The translations under genes and the position numbers were made by a program. The notes beneath the pieces were generated by a model. The model worked only from the letters and a program-made list of their open reading frames with translations, did no database searches and was not told the DNA's origin. Below are positions 1 to 7,440 of a stretch of DNA of 64,000 nt, piece after piece. This DNA is from an uncultured Eubacteriales bacterium (GTDB lineage: Bacteria; Bacillota; Clostridia; Peptostreptococcales; Anaerovoracaceae): contig UQNJ01000007.1 in NCBI GenBank assembly GCA_900542295.1, forward strand, positions 1-64,000. The letters are read 5' to 3'. Within the stretch, counting starts at the first letter, position 1. The number at the start of each line of letters is the position of its first letter.

Positions 1-709
1 CTCTCTCTACTCTTCCTGTTGCTACTGTTCCTCTTCCTGTGATGGAGAATACGTCCTCTACCGGCATCAGGAACGGCTTGTCGTTGTCTCTTTCAGGTTC
101 CGGAATGTAGCTGTCTACTGCTTCGAAAAGCTCTACTATCTTATCTCCCCATGGGCCTGCAGGATCTTCCAGTGCTCCAAGAGCGGATCCTCTGATGATC
201 GGTGTGTCATCTCCCGGGAATTCATATTCGTCAAGAAGTTCTCTTACTTCCATCTCTACCAAATCAAGCAGCTCTTCGTCATCTACCATATCACATTTGT
301 TCAGGAATACGATGATGTACGGTACTCCTACCTGTCTTGACAGCAGTATGTGCTCTCTTGTCTGCGGCATCGGTCCGTCTGTTGCTGCTACTACCAGGAT
401 TGCTCCGTCCATCTGAGCTGCTCCTGTAATCATGTTCTTTACATAGTCAGCGTGACCCGGGCAGTCTACGTGTGCGTAGTGTCTGTTTGGTGTCTCATAT
501 TCTACGTGTGCTGTGGATATGGTGATTCCTCTTTCTTTTTCTTCAGGTGCCTTGTCGATCTGATCGAATGCTACGTCCTGTCCAAGGCCGTATCTCTGAT
601 GAAGTGTCTTTGTGATGGCCGCTGTCAGTGTAGTCTTGCCGTGGTCTACGTGACCTATGGTTCCGATGTTAATATGCGGTTTTGTTCTTTCAAACTTTGC
701 TTTTGCCAT
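1..709 (-). CDS. tuf: Elongation factor Tu, 5' part (runs off window edge)
   Basis: GTPase that delivers aminoacyl-tRNA to the ribosome. The visible 236 residues start MAKAKFERTKPHINIGTIGH and carry the P-loop GHVDHGKT, the G3 region DCPGHADYV, the G4 NKCD and the start of the second domain (ITGRGTVATGRVE). The ATG at 709-707 has an AGGAGG-like site just upstream. The C-terminal part lies beyond base 1. It has its own promoter, and the gene upstream is a feo locus rather than fusA, so this is the tuf copy that in many clostridia follows sigH and a tRNA. Identity is certain; only the 3' end is missing. Confidence 0.97.
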   Translation of the reverse strand, partial: MAKAKFERTKPHINIGTIGHVDHGKTTLTAAITKTLHQRYGLGQDVAFDQIDKAPEEKERGITISTAHVEYETPNRHYAHVDCPGHADYVKNMITGAAQMDGAILVVAATDGPMPQTREHILLSRQVGVPYIIVFLNKCDMVDDEELLDLVEMEVRELLDEYEFPGDDTPIIRGSALGALEDPAGPWGDKIVELFEAVDSYIPEPERDNDKPFLMPVEDVFSITGRGTVATGRVER

Positions 710-802
710 TTTTCGTTCCTCCTAATTATATAACGTTATTTTTTGGAAGTATGGATTCGGGCGTCCCCAAATCCACTTGGGTTTTGCTCAAACCTATTGC
801 TA

Positions 803-831
803 TTTTAACACAGATTACTACAGTTTGACAA
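803..831 (-). promoter_or_regulatory. Probable tuf promoter
   Basis: On the minus strand a TTGTCA (831-826) is followed after 17 bases by TTAAAA (808-803), about 95 bases upstream of the tuf ATG. The leader between contains a short hairpin with CCCAA/TTGGG arms (about 765-781). Inferred from consensus only. Confidence 0.5.
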
Positions 832-941
832 GCTGTTTAATATGCATTTTAGGGGGATTTTCGACAGGTTATGGCATAAGTCGAAGATATAACTTTATGC
901 TCAAAACATTAAGCCTAAGCCCTGTATATTAAAAAACTGCA

Positions 942-1127
942 CTATTTATTTCCTCTGCAATTGCATCCTGCCGGCGAACATTTTTTCGGCTTTTCCTTAA
1001 CCGCCGAACAGCACCCGGCAGAAGGACATCCTATACATTTGCCCCCTTGTTTTTTATTTTTCACTATATAAGTCATTGCTGCCGCCAACATCAGTGCAAT
1101 CAAACTTATTATTATAATATCTATCAT
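942..1127 (-). CDS. FeoB-associated Cys-rich membrane peptide
   Basis: A 61-residue protein with one N-terminal membrane segment (about residues 3-22) followed by a short cytoplasmic tail rich in cysteine (CIGCPSAGCC and CSPAGCNC). It fits the FeoB-associated Cys-rich membrane protein family, encoded right after feoB in many Bacillota and thought to help the transporter, perhaps by binding iron; that role is not proven. Its ATG overlaps the feoB stop by four bases (ATGA), so it is translationally coupled to feoB. Confidence 0.85.
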   Translation of the reverse strand: MIDIIIISLIALMLAAAMTYIVKNKKQGGKCIGCPSAGCCSAVKEKPKKCSPAGCNCRGNK

Positions 1128-3154
1128 ACTTCTGTCCCCATCCTTTTATTATTACAATTCTTATGAAGCGAATATTCCGCTTTAAGCTTTTGATTGGATC
1201 TTATTACAACCGCAATCATTACTGCTGCCATAGCCGCTACTGCCGCCAGTCCCGGAACAAAGGCCGTTCCCATATGCCCCGTAGTAATAAGGGTTCCCAT
1301 CTGATATACCGCAAACGATAATACATATCCGGTTCCAAACTGAAGACTGATACCGCCAAGCAGCCATTTCTTGCTTCCAAGCTCCGAGTTCATTGCACCT
1401 ATGGCCGCAAAGCAGGGAGGTGTAAACAAGTTGAACATCAGATATGCAAGCGCCGATACCGAAGTCATTCCAATTGCCGCCGCAACTTCTCCGCTTCCTC
1501 CGACAAGTTCTAATGCATCAGTGTCTATAAAGTTTGTTATGCCATAAACGACGGCAAGTGTTCCTACAACGTTTTCCTTGGCGATAAAGCCTGTCACCGC
1601 TGCTGCTGCAAGCTGCCATACCCCAAAACCAAGAGGAATCAGCAAAACAGCAAACGGTGCGGCTACACTCGCCAGTATGGAGGTATTTTCCATGCCTTCT
1701 TCAACAATCTGGAACTGCCAGTTAAAGGTTTGCATTATCTGAACTAAGGCGTTGCATACCAAAATAATGGTTGCAGCTTTTATTATATAGGCCTTTGCAC
1801 GGCCAAGCATGGACACTGTTGCCCGTTTAATACCGGGTATTTTGTATTCCGGCAGTTCCATAATAAAGAAGGATTTTCTGTACTTGTGTCCTGTGATTTG
1901 TTTTATCAGTAACGCTCCAAAGAATATGAGCGCAATTCCGGTGAAATACATGAGAGTGCTCACCCATGAAGCATCAGCGAAGAAAACGCCTGCAAACAGT
2001 GCGATAACGGGGATTTTGGCGCCACATGGCATCCATGTTGCGAGCATTGCGGTAGCACGCCTTTCTCTTTCATCCCTTATGGTTCTGCATGCCATAATTC
2101 CGGGAATTCCACAACCTGTGCTTATTACGATAGGTATTATGGATTTACCGGAAAGCCCCACTCTTTTAAAAATCGGATCCATTACAACGCTCACACGAGC
2201 CATATATCCACAGTCCTCCAGCAGCGCTATTAAAAAATACATAACCATAACCAAAGGCAAAAATCCGACCACTGCCCCGACGCCTCCTATAATTCCATCG
2301 GCAAGCAGCGCTTGCAGAAACGGACTCGCACCGGCATTTTCCAATGATGCCGCTGTCCATCCCTGAAAGCTTTCTATACCTCCGGCAAGCCAATCGGCAA
2401 TCAGTGGTCCGAGAAATGTCTGGGATACCCAGAACACTCCATACATAACCGCTGCAAAAATTACAATACCGGCTACTCTATTTGTAACTATTTTATCTAT
2501 ACTGTCTGATAAAGTTCTGTCTTTCGTGCTGACTTTCCGTGTTTCCACTTCTTTAACAATATCGTTTACAAATTCAAATCTTCTTTTGTCTTCTTTTATT
2601 ACAGCCTGCTTATCATTGATATTGATTTCCGCCTGAACATAAGGTGCTGTCTGTTTCTTGCCACTCACCTCAACTGCCTTTTCAATAACCTCTCTGAGCC
2701 CGTTCTTATTGACAGAAACAGTCTCTGTTACAGGACAATTTAAACTTTCAGATAATTTTACAATATTTATGTTCGTACCATTTTTAACATTAATATCGCT
2801 CTTGTTAAGTGCAACAACAACAGGAATGCCAAGTTCCAAAAGTTGTGTTGTAAAAAACAGACTTCTGCTTAAATTTGTTGCATCAACTATATTTATAATT
2901 ACATCAGGTCTTTCTTTTCTTATATATCCGCTTGTTATGCTTTCTTCCGGCGTAAACGGCGACATCGAATATGCTCCCGGCAGATCTACCGCTATGAGCT
3001 CCTCTCTTGTCTGAACCATTTCTTTTTTTATCAGACTTTCCTTTTTTCCGATTGTAACCCCGGCCCAGTTACCCACATGTTCGTTTTTCCCTGTCAATGC
3101 ATTATACATTGTTGTCTTACCGCTGTTTGGATTGCCGGCAAAAGCAATTCTCAT
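1124..3154 (-). CDS. feoB: Ferrous iron transporter FeoB
   Basis: A 676-residue membrane GTPase that imports Fe(II). The N-terminal G domain has GNPNSGKTT at residues 7-15, the G3 motif DLPG at 57-60 and NKSD at 117-120. A spacer follows, then a C-terminal permease half with repeated Gate regions (MARVSVVMDPIFKRVGLSGKS; GCGIPGIMACRTI). The ATG has a GGAGG site. It lies downstream of a separate feoA and upstream of the Cys-rich peptide, and is preceded by its own palindromic operator, so it is probably iron-repressed. A second, FeoA-fused FeoB occurs at 59378-61828. Confidence 0.96.
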   Translation of the reverse strand: MRIAFAGNPNSGKTTMYNALTGKNEHVGNWAGVTIGKKESLIKKEMVQTREELIAVDLPGAYSMSPFTPEESITSGYIRKERPDVIINIVDATNLSRSLFFTTQLLELGIPVVVALNKSDINVKNGTNINIVKLSESLNCPVTETVSVNKNGLREVIEKAVEVSGKKQTAPYVQAEININDKQAVIKEDKRRFEFVNDIVKEVETRKVSTKDRTLSDSIDKIVTNRVAGIVIFAAVMYGVFWVSQTFLGPLIADWLAGGIESFQGWTAASLENAGASPFLQALLADGIIGGVGAVVGFLPLVMVMYFLIALLEDCGYMARVSVVMDPIFKRVGLSGKSIIPIVISTGCGIPGIMACRTIRDERERRATAMLATWMPCGAKIPVIALFAGVFFADASWVSTLMYFTGIALIFFGALLIKQITGHKYRKSFFIMELPEYKIPGIKRATVSMLGRAKAYIIKAATIILVCNALVQIMQTFNWQFQIVEEGMENTSILASVAAPFAVLLIPLGFGVWQLAAAAVTGFIAKENVVGTLAVVYGITNFIDTDALELVGGSGEVAAAIGMTSVSALAYLMFNLFTPPCFAAIGAMNSELGSKKWLLGGISLQFGTGYVLSFAVYQMGTLITTGHMGTAFVPGLAAVAAMAAVMIAVVIRSNQKLKAEYSLHKNCNNKRMGTEV

Positions 3155-3235
3155 AAAATTTCCTCCTCTTCTAATCTCTCATATCGTATATTTCTTAAAT
3201 TATTTCTATAATATTGGTATTGCTGTATTGTTCTT

Positions 3236-3255
3236 TAGTTAGTAATAACTAACTA
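3236..3255. promoter_or_regulatory. Palindromic operator upstream of feoB (iron-box-like)
   Basis: TAGTTAGTAATAACTAACTA has perfect 8-base arms (TAGTTAGT / ACTAACTA) around AATA and lies about 80 bases upstream of feoB. The GTTAG half-site recurs upstream of feoA. GTTAG/CTAAC dyads resemble DtxR/IdeR-type iron boxes. Binding by a DtxR-family protein is inference. Confidence 0.6.
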
Positions 3256-3304
3256 TTTTTCGTAATAAATAGCGACTTCAACTCAGTCGCCATTTAAACA
3301 TGTG

Positions 3305-3517
3305 CTAAACTTCAACAGCTTCCGCAATATTCTTGTCTATATTATATCTGCCGTCTTTTATGGAAACGACACAGCCGCTTCTTTTTTGCGACACCACTGT
3401 AATCGGTTCTCCGTTGTAACATCCTAAACGGAACAGGAAAGTTCTTAGCTCATCATCGTCTGTATGTATATTTTTCACAGTATATGTATGTCCAGCGAGG
3501 ACTTCCTTTAAATTCAT
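3305..3517 (-). CDS. feoA: Ferrous iron transport protein FeoA
   Basis: A 70-residue SH3-like cytosolic protein that assists FeoB. The sequence MNLKEVLAGHTYTVKNI followed by LFRLGCYNGEPITVVSQKR matches the FeoA pattern (a G-x-x-x-G-hydrophobic turn, then a basic strand). It is first in the feo locus, with 150 bases containing an operator between it and feoB, so feoA and feoB may be transcribed both together and separately. The ATG has AAGGAG 10 bases upstream. Confidence 0.88.
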   Translation of the reverse strand: MNLKEVLAGHTYTVKNIHTDDDELRTFLFRLGCYNGEPITVVSQKRSGCVVSIKDGRYNIDKNIAEAVEV

Positions 3518-3570
3518 TACACATTTCTCCTTTCCTATCTTCTTAGCCTATTTGATATTCTTAATTCCGT

Positions 3571-3595
3571 CATAGAGTTAGTTTCGCCTAACTAT
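3571..3595. promoter_or_regulatory. Palindromic operator upstream of feoA (iron-box-like)
   Basis: The dyad CATAGaGTTAG / CTAACTATG (3571-3595, six-base centre TTTCGC, one unpaired base in one arm) lies 54 bases upstream of the feoA ATG. It shares the GTTAG/CTAAC half-site with the feoB operator, which supports control by one regulator, probably a DtxR/IdeR-type iron repressor. Inference from symmetry and position. Confidence 0.6.
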
Positions 3596-3727
3596 GTTGT
3601 TATTATATCACTCTCAACAAACTTGTCAATACTTTTTTGCTTTTTTCAATTAATCTTACCATATTTCAACAAATGCCTGCAGTTCGCAATTATAAACTTT
3701 TGCTTGTAGCCGCTGAACCGCTGAGTT

Positions 3728-5692
3728 TTACCGGCTTATATCGTTTATTCCTTTCTCCGTAATATGAGTGCCGCTTCGTCCTTTCTCAATTGAAATAAGT
3801 TCTGAGGCTTGAAGTTCTTTAAGTACTGTCCGAAGCCTGCTGTCGCCAATCATAAGCCCCAGACTCCGCAAATATTGCTGAATATCCGGGCGGCCGGCTC
3901 CTCTGCATGATTTTGCTCTCTCATACAAGAATTCCAGTATATATTTTTTTATATCAATATCCCCTGCATGCAAGCTTTCTGCTGCATCTGCAATATTCTC
4001 ATCCGGTATTGGCGGCAAACGATAAAGTGTCTTAAAATATGTAGCCGCATTCTCAAGCTCCCGCACATTTCCGGGCCAGTCATATGCATTAAGCTTTTGT
4101 ATCTGCATATCCGAAAGTTTCTTGAAGTCAGAACCGACAAAGCTCATAAAAAGCGGTAAGATTTCCGTTTTACGACGGCGAAGCGGCGGTATATCAAGAG
4201 GAATTACACAAAGCCTGTAAAACAAATCTTTTCTAAAGGTGCCCTCTTCTACCATGGCTTTGAGATTTCTGTTTGTTGCCGCTATAACTCTTACATCTAT
4301 ATCTATAACTCTGTCTCCACCTATCCTCATTATCTGCTTTTCCTGTAAAACTCTAAGCAATCTTGTCTGCAGACCCGCAGATATATCGCCTATCTCATCC
4401 AGGAATACAGTCCCCGTATTAGCCTGCTCAAACAATCCCATTTTTCCGTTTTTCTTTGCACCGGTAAAGGCTCCTGCTTCATATCCGAAAAGCTCACTTT
4501 CAAGAAGAGACTCAGATAGAGCAGAGCAGTTTATTGCAATAAACGGATTGTTTTTCCTCTGGGAGTAATTGTGAATAGACTGTGCAAACATTTCTTTACC
4601 CGTACCGCTTTCTCCTCTGAGCAAAATGGTATAATCTGTGAGTGCTGCTTGTTTAGCCGTGGATATACAATTTTCCATTATAGGCGTATTGCATATTATA
4701 TCTTCAAAATAATATCGTGCATATATTCCTTTTTCTTTTAAGACTTTGTTGAGATGTGTACCTGATTCTCTTATATTTTTTTCATCTCGCAGCGAAATTA
4801 TATATCCAAGATGTTGTTCTGCCGAATCTATAGTAATTCTATCCATCAGGTAATTTGCATCGTTTATGGTTACCGGCTGATTTTTGACTGCGTCTCCTGA
4901 CATATCCGGCATTTCTACAGATGCAAATGTCTTAGACGCATTATCATTTTGAAACAGCAATCTGCCTTGGTTGTCATAGGCAAGAATAGAAAATCCCGAT
5001 TCAGAAAAAAGTTCATTCAAGATCAGGTTTTTAATATAACTCTCCAGATAATTTGTATGTGACGCCATATTAGGTTCTATCACAGTATGCAAATAGCTTA
5101 TCAGGTTATTATTAACTGTCTCATTATTCAAATCCAACAGATGCATAAGTTTAAGAAGCGGATCGAAAGAAAGCTTGCGATATCCGATATCTATAACATT
5201 TTTTATGTATTCCGGTACTATATGAGGTTCCCCGGGTGTTATTGCATATTCAATCTGCCTATATGCCCCTTTTTCATGTGATTCCTCTTCATACGGTATA
5301 AGGTTAAAATGAACACCAAGGCCATAAAGCGTATAAAGGACATCCATCGTAGAATCAAATGTATCATTTACAACAAGCACATCTGTGTCTTTTGGAATAC
5401 ACATTATTTCCGAAAGATGTTTTTCACTTATGCTTCTGCTGAGAACTATAAGATTATCCATTTCTGCAAGATGGGGCTGAACATGATACAAAAGCTTTTC
5501 ACCGTGAAGCAAAACTGCATCAGCAATTATAAGTTGATTTTTATCAAGCTGGTCAAGGAAATAATGCTCTATATTTATATATCCGACAAATATGTCTTTG
5601 ATAACCCCTTCAACATATTCTATTGCGCTGCTGTTTTTAGCATCATTATAAATTATTGCTACATTTTTCAAATGAATATCCTCCTTGCACAT
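3728..5692 (-). CDS. Sigma-54-dependent transcriptional activator
   Basis: A 654-residue enhancer-binding protein. Residues 1-225 form an N-terminal sensory region of unrecognised type, perhaps distantly PrpR-like. About 226-305 looks like a PAS domain. The AAA+ domain spans about 330-560: Walker A GESGTGKE (360-367), the sigma-54 contact loop GAFTGA (407-412), Walker B VFLDEIGD (429-436), and arginines in FRKDLFYRL. The C-terminus (583-654) resembles a winged helix rather than the usual Fis helix-turn-helix. It is divergent from an NhaC antiporter gene that has a consensus -24/-12 promoter, with a long palindrome between them, so it almost certainly activates that operon. The ligand is unknown; a substrate related to N-acyl or D-amino acids is a guess from the neighbours. 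Confidence 0.93.
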   Translation of the reverse strand: MCKEDIHLKNVAIIYNDAKNSSAIEYVEGVIKDIFVGYINIEHYFLDQLDKNQLIIADAVLLHGEKLLYHVQPHLAEMDNLIVLSRSISEKHLSEIMCIPKDTDVLVVNDTFDSTMDVLYTLYGLGVHFNLIPYEEESHEKGAYRQIEYAITPGEPHIVPEYIKNVIDIGYRKLSFDPLLKLMHLLDLNNETVNNNLISYLHTVIEPNMASHTNYLESYIKNLILNELFSESGFSILAYDNQGRLLFQNDNASKTFASVEMPDMSGDAVKNQPVTINDANYLMDRITIDSAEQHLGYIISLRDEKNIRESGTHLNKVLKEKGIYARYYFEDIICNTPIMENCISTAKQAALTDYTILLRGESGTGKEMFAQSIHNYSQRKNNPFIAINCSALSESLLESELFGYEAGAFTGAKKNGKMGLFEQANTGTVFLDEIGDISAGLQTRLLRVLQEKQIMRIGGDRVIDIDVRVIAATNRNLKAMVEEGTFRKDLFYRLCVIPLDIPPLRRRKTEILPLFMSFVGSDFKKLSDMQIQKLNAYDWPGNVRELENAATYFKTLYRLPPIPDENIADAAESLHAGDIDIKKYILEFLYERAKSCRGAGRPDIQQYLRSLGLMIGDSRLRTVLKELQASELISIEKGRSGTHITEKGINDISR

Positions 5693-5728
5693 TTTATATT
5701 TTTTATTTTATAACAAATACACCCGAAT

Positions 5729-5759
5729 GGCAATAAACAGTTTAAAACGGTTTATCGCC
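5729..5759. promoter_or_regulatory. Upstream activating palindrome for the sigma-54 activator
   Basis: A 31-base dyad with 15-base arms, of which 13 pairs match. The outer arms are GGCAATAAAC (5729-5738) and GTTTATCGCC (5750-5759); the inner arms are GTTT and AAAC. Its centre (5744) lies about 104 bases before the -12 element of the sigma-54 promoter and 37 bases before the activator's own ATG, a standard enhancer position that could also give autoregulation. Confidence 0.72.
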
Positions 5760-5834
5760 GGCATAGCTCCTTATATTCACCTCAAAAAACAATTATATTA
5801 CGCAAAAACTCATTTTTAATCACTCCAATATATC

Positions 5835-5850
5835 TGGCACGCTAATTGCT
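5835..5850 (+). promoter_or_regulatory. Sigma-54 (-24/-12) promoter
   Basis: TGGCACGCTAATTGCT matches the RpoN consensus TGGCAC-N5-TTGCW exactly, with GG and GC at the required ten-base spacing. The start site should fall near 5862, about 50 bases before the NhaC-type ATG. The divergent gene encodes a GAFTGA-bearing activator, which makes this assignment unusually firm. Confidence 0.9.
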
Positions 5851-5912
5851 TATTATATTATTACATAAGTAAAACAGCTTAATGCATATATAAAAACAAA
5901 AAGAGAACAGTA

Positions 5913-7337
5913 ATGGAATACGGTCTTATCTCGGTACTGCCGCCACTCCTTACAATAGGTCTGGCACTTATTACCAGAAATGTATATCTGTCACTATTCA
6001 CAGGTGTAATTTCATCTTACATCATAATTGATGGCAATATTATCGTAGCATTAAACAACACTCTAAATGGCTTCGCCAACACTTTCACCTCCACAAGCAA
6101 TGTAATTGTAATGGGATGTATACTAACCTTAGGCGTTTTGACATATATGTTCGATAAAACCGGAGGAATTAACGGTTTTGTCAACTTGGTTCTTAAACAA
6201 AAAGGTCTCGTTAAATCTCCCAAGGGTGCAAACATTTTTACTTTCATTGTAGGTTGTATAGTTTATACATCCGGCACACTCAGCACTTTAATTGCAGGCT
6301 CTGTATGCAGACCGGTAAATGATTACCTCAGAGTGCCTCACGAAAAGGCCGCATATATTGTACATACCACTTCAATGCCGGTATGCCTGCTCTTCCCGCT
6401 CAGCGGATGGGCAGCCGTTATGATGGGCGCTTTAACAGCTGCCGGAATTTCCGATGACGAAGCCATGTCAGTTCTTATAAGCTCTATACCTTATAACATT
6501 TACGCAATTTTAGTTTTAATAATGGTTCCTCTTATTGCCTTAACCAGAAAGGATTTCGGTCCTATGAAAAAGGCAGAAAAAAGAGCGCTCGAAACCGGCT
6601 GGCTTGATGATCCGAAACACCCTAATGCTCAAAGAACAGGAGTACTCGATGAACAGACCGGCTCCGAAGAGGTGAAACAAGGAAAGGCAAGCTATATACT
6701 TCTTCCGCTTGCAGCACTTATAGTTACCATAATTGTCGTGCTTCTCGTCACAGGTAAAGGAAGTATAGTAAACGGTTCCGGTACTCAGGCAACTTTATGG
6801 TCTCCTTTTGTGGCTTTAGTAGTTCTCGGTGTAATGGTAATCAGTCAGAAGCAGATGAAATTTACAGAATATTTAGATGAAGTATTTAAAGGCGCCGGAC
6901 AAATGGTGGGAATTGCTGCAATGCTGATGATGACCTATGCAATGGGCACATGTGTTGCTACGCTCGATACAGGAAATTATCTTGCCAGCTTATTCAGCTC
7001 CGTACTGTCTCCAGGACTTCTCCCTGTAATAATATTCCTTGTGGGCTGTGTAATGTCCTTTGCAACAGGAACATCTACAGGTACATTTAACATTATGATG
7101 CCGATAGCTGTTCCAATGGCAATATCAATGGATGCAAATCTTATTTTAACAATAGGTTCTGTTTGGGCGGGAGCTCTCTTTGGCGATCACGCCTCCCCGA
7201 TTTCAGATACAACTATTATGTCATGTTCTACTACAGGATGTGATATCATAGACCATGTGCGAAGTCAGCTCCCATATGCTTTGACAGCAGCAGCAATAAC
7301 AATTGTTGCTTATTTGTCACTTGGAATGATTCTATAA
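5913..7337 (+). CDS. NhaC-family Na+/H+ antiporter-like permease
   Basis: A 474-residue protein with about 11-12 membrane segments, related to the NhaC antiporter / ion transporter group. The family signature lies in the C-terminal half (FATGTSTGTFNIMMPIAVPM, then GALFGDHASPISDTTIMSC). Family members exchange Na+ for H+, malate/lactate or amino-acid-derived solutes. Because it shares a sigma-54 promoter with a D-aminoacylase-family gene, uptake or exchange of an amino-acid derivative is plausible, but this is inference. The first gene of the operon; about 100 bases with two hairpins separate it from the next. Confidence 0.87.
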   Translation: MEYGLISVLPPLLTIGLALITRNVYLSLFTGVISSYIIIDGNIIVALNNTLNGFANTFTSTSNVIVMGCILTLGVLTYMFDKTGGINGFVNLVLKQKGLVKSPKGANIFTFIVGCIVYTSGTLSTLIAGSVCRPVNDYLRVPHEKAAYIVHTTSMPVCLLFPLSGWAAVMMGALTAAGISDDEAMSVLISSIPYNIYAILVLIMVPLIALTRKDFGPMKKAEKRALETGWLDDPKHPNAQRTGVLDEQTGSEEVKQGKASYILLPLAALIVTIIVVLLVTGKGSIVNGSGTQATLWSPFVALVVLGVMVISQKQMKFTEYLDEVFKGAGQMVGIAAMLMMTYAMGTCVATLDTGNYLASLFSSVLSPGLLPVIIFLVGCVMSFATGTSTGTFNIMMPIAVPMAISMDANLILTIGSVWAGALFGDHASPISDTTIMSCSTTGCDIIDHVRSQLPYALTAAAITIVAYLSLGMIL

Positions 7338-7353
7338 AAAATTCATCCATAAA

Positions 7354-7418
7354 ATCGGTTTCAAACCGATACTTTCCCTTAAAAATCAGAGCTGTCCGGA
7401 ATTTACCGGGCAGCTCTG
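7354..7418 (+). repeat. Two intercistronic stem-loops between antiporter and D-aminoacylase genes
   Basis: ATCGGTTT-C-AAACCGAT (7354-7370) is a perfect 8-base dyad. The second stem (7387-7418) has arms CAGAGCTG-TCCGG and CCGGG-CAGCTCTG around AATTTA. Neither is followed by a T-tract, so they look like RNA processing or stabilising structures rather than terminators. Confidence 0.6.
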
Positions 7419-7440
7419 ACCAAATTATGAGGTATACGAT

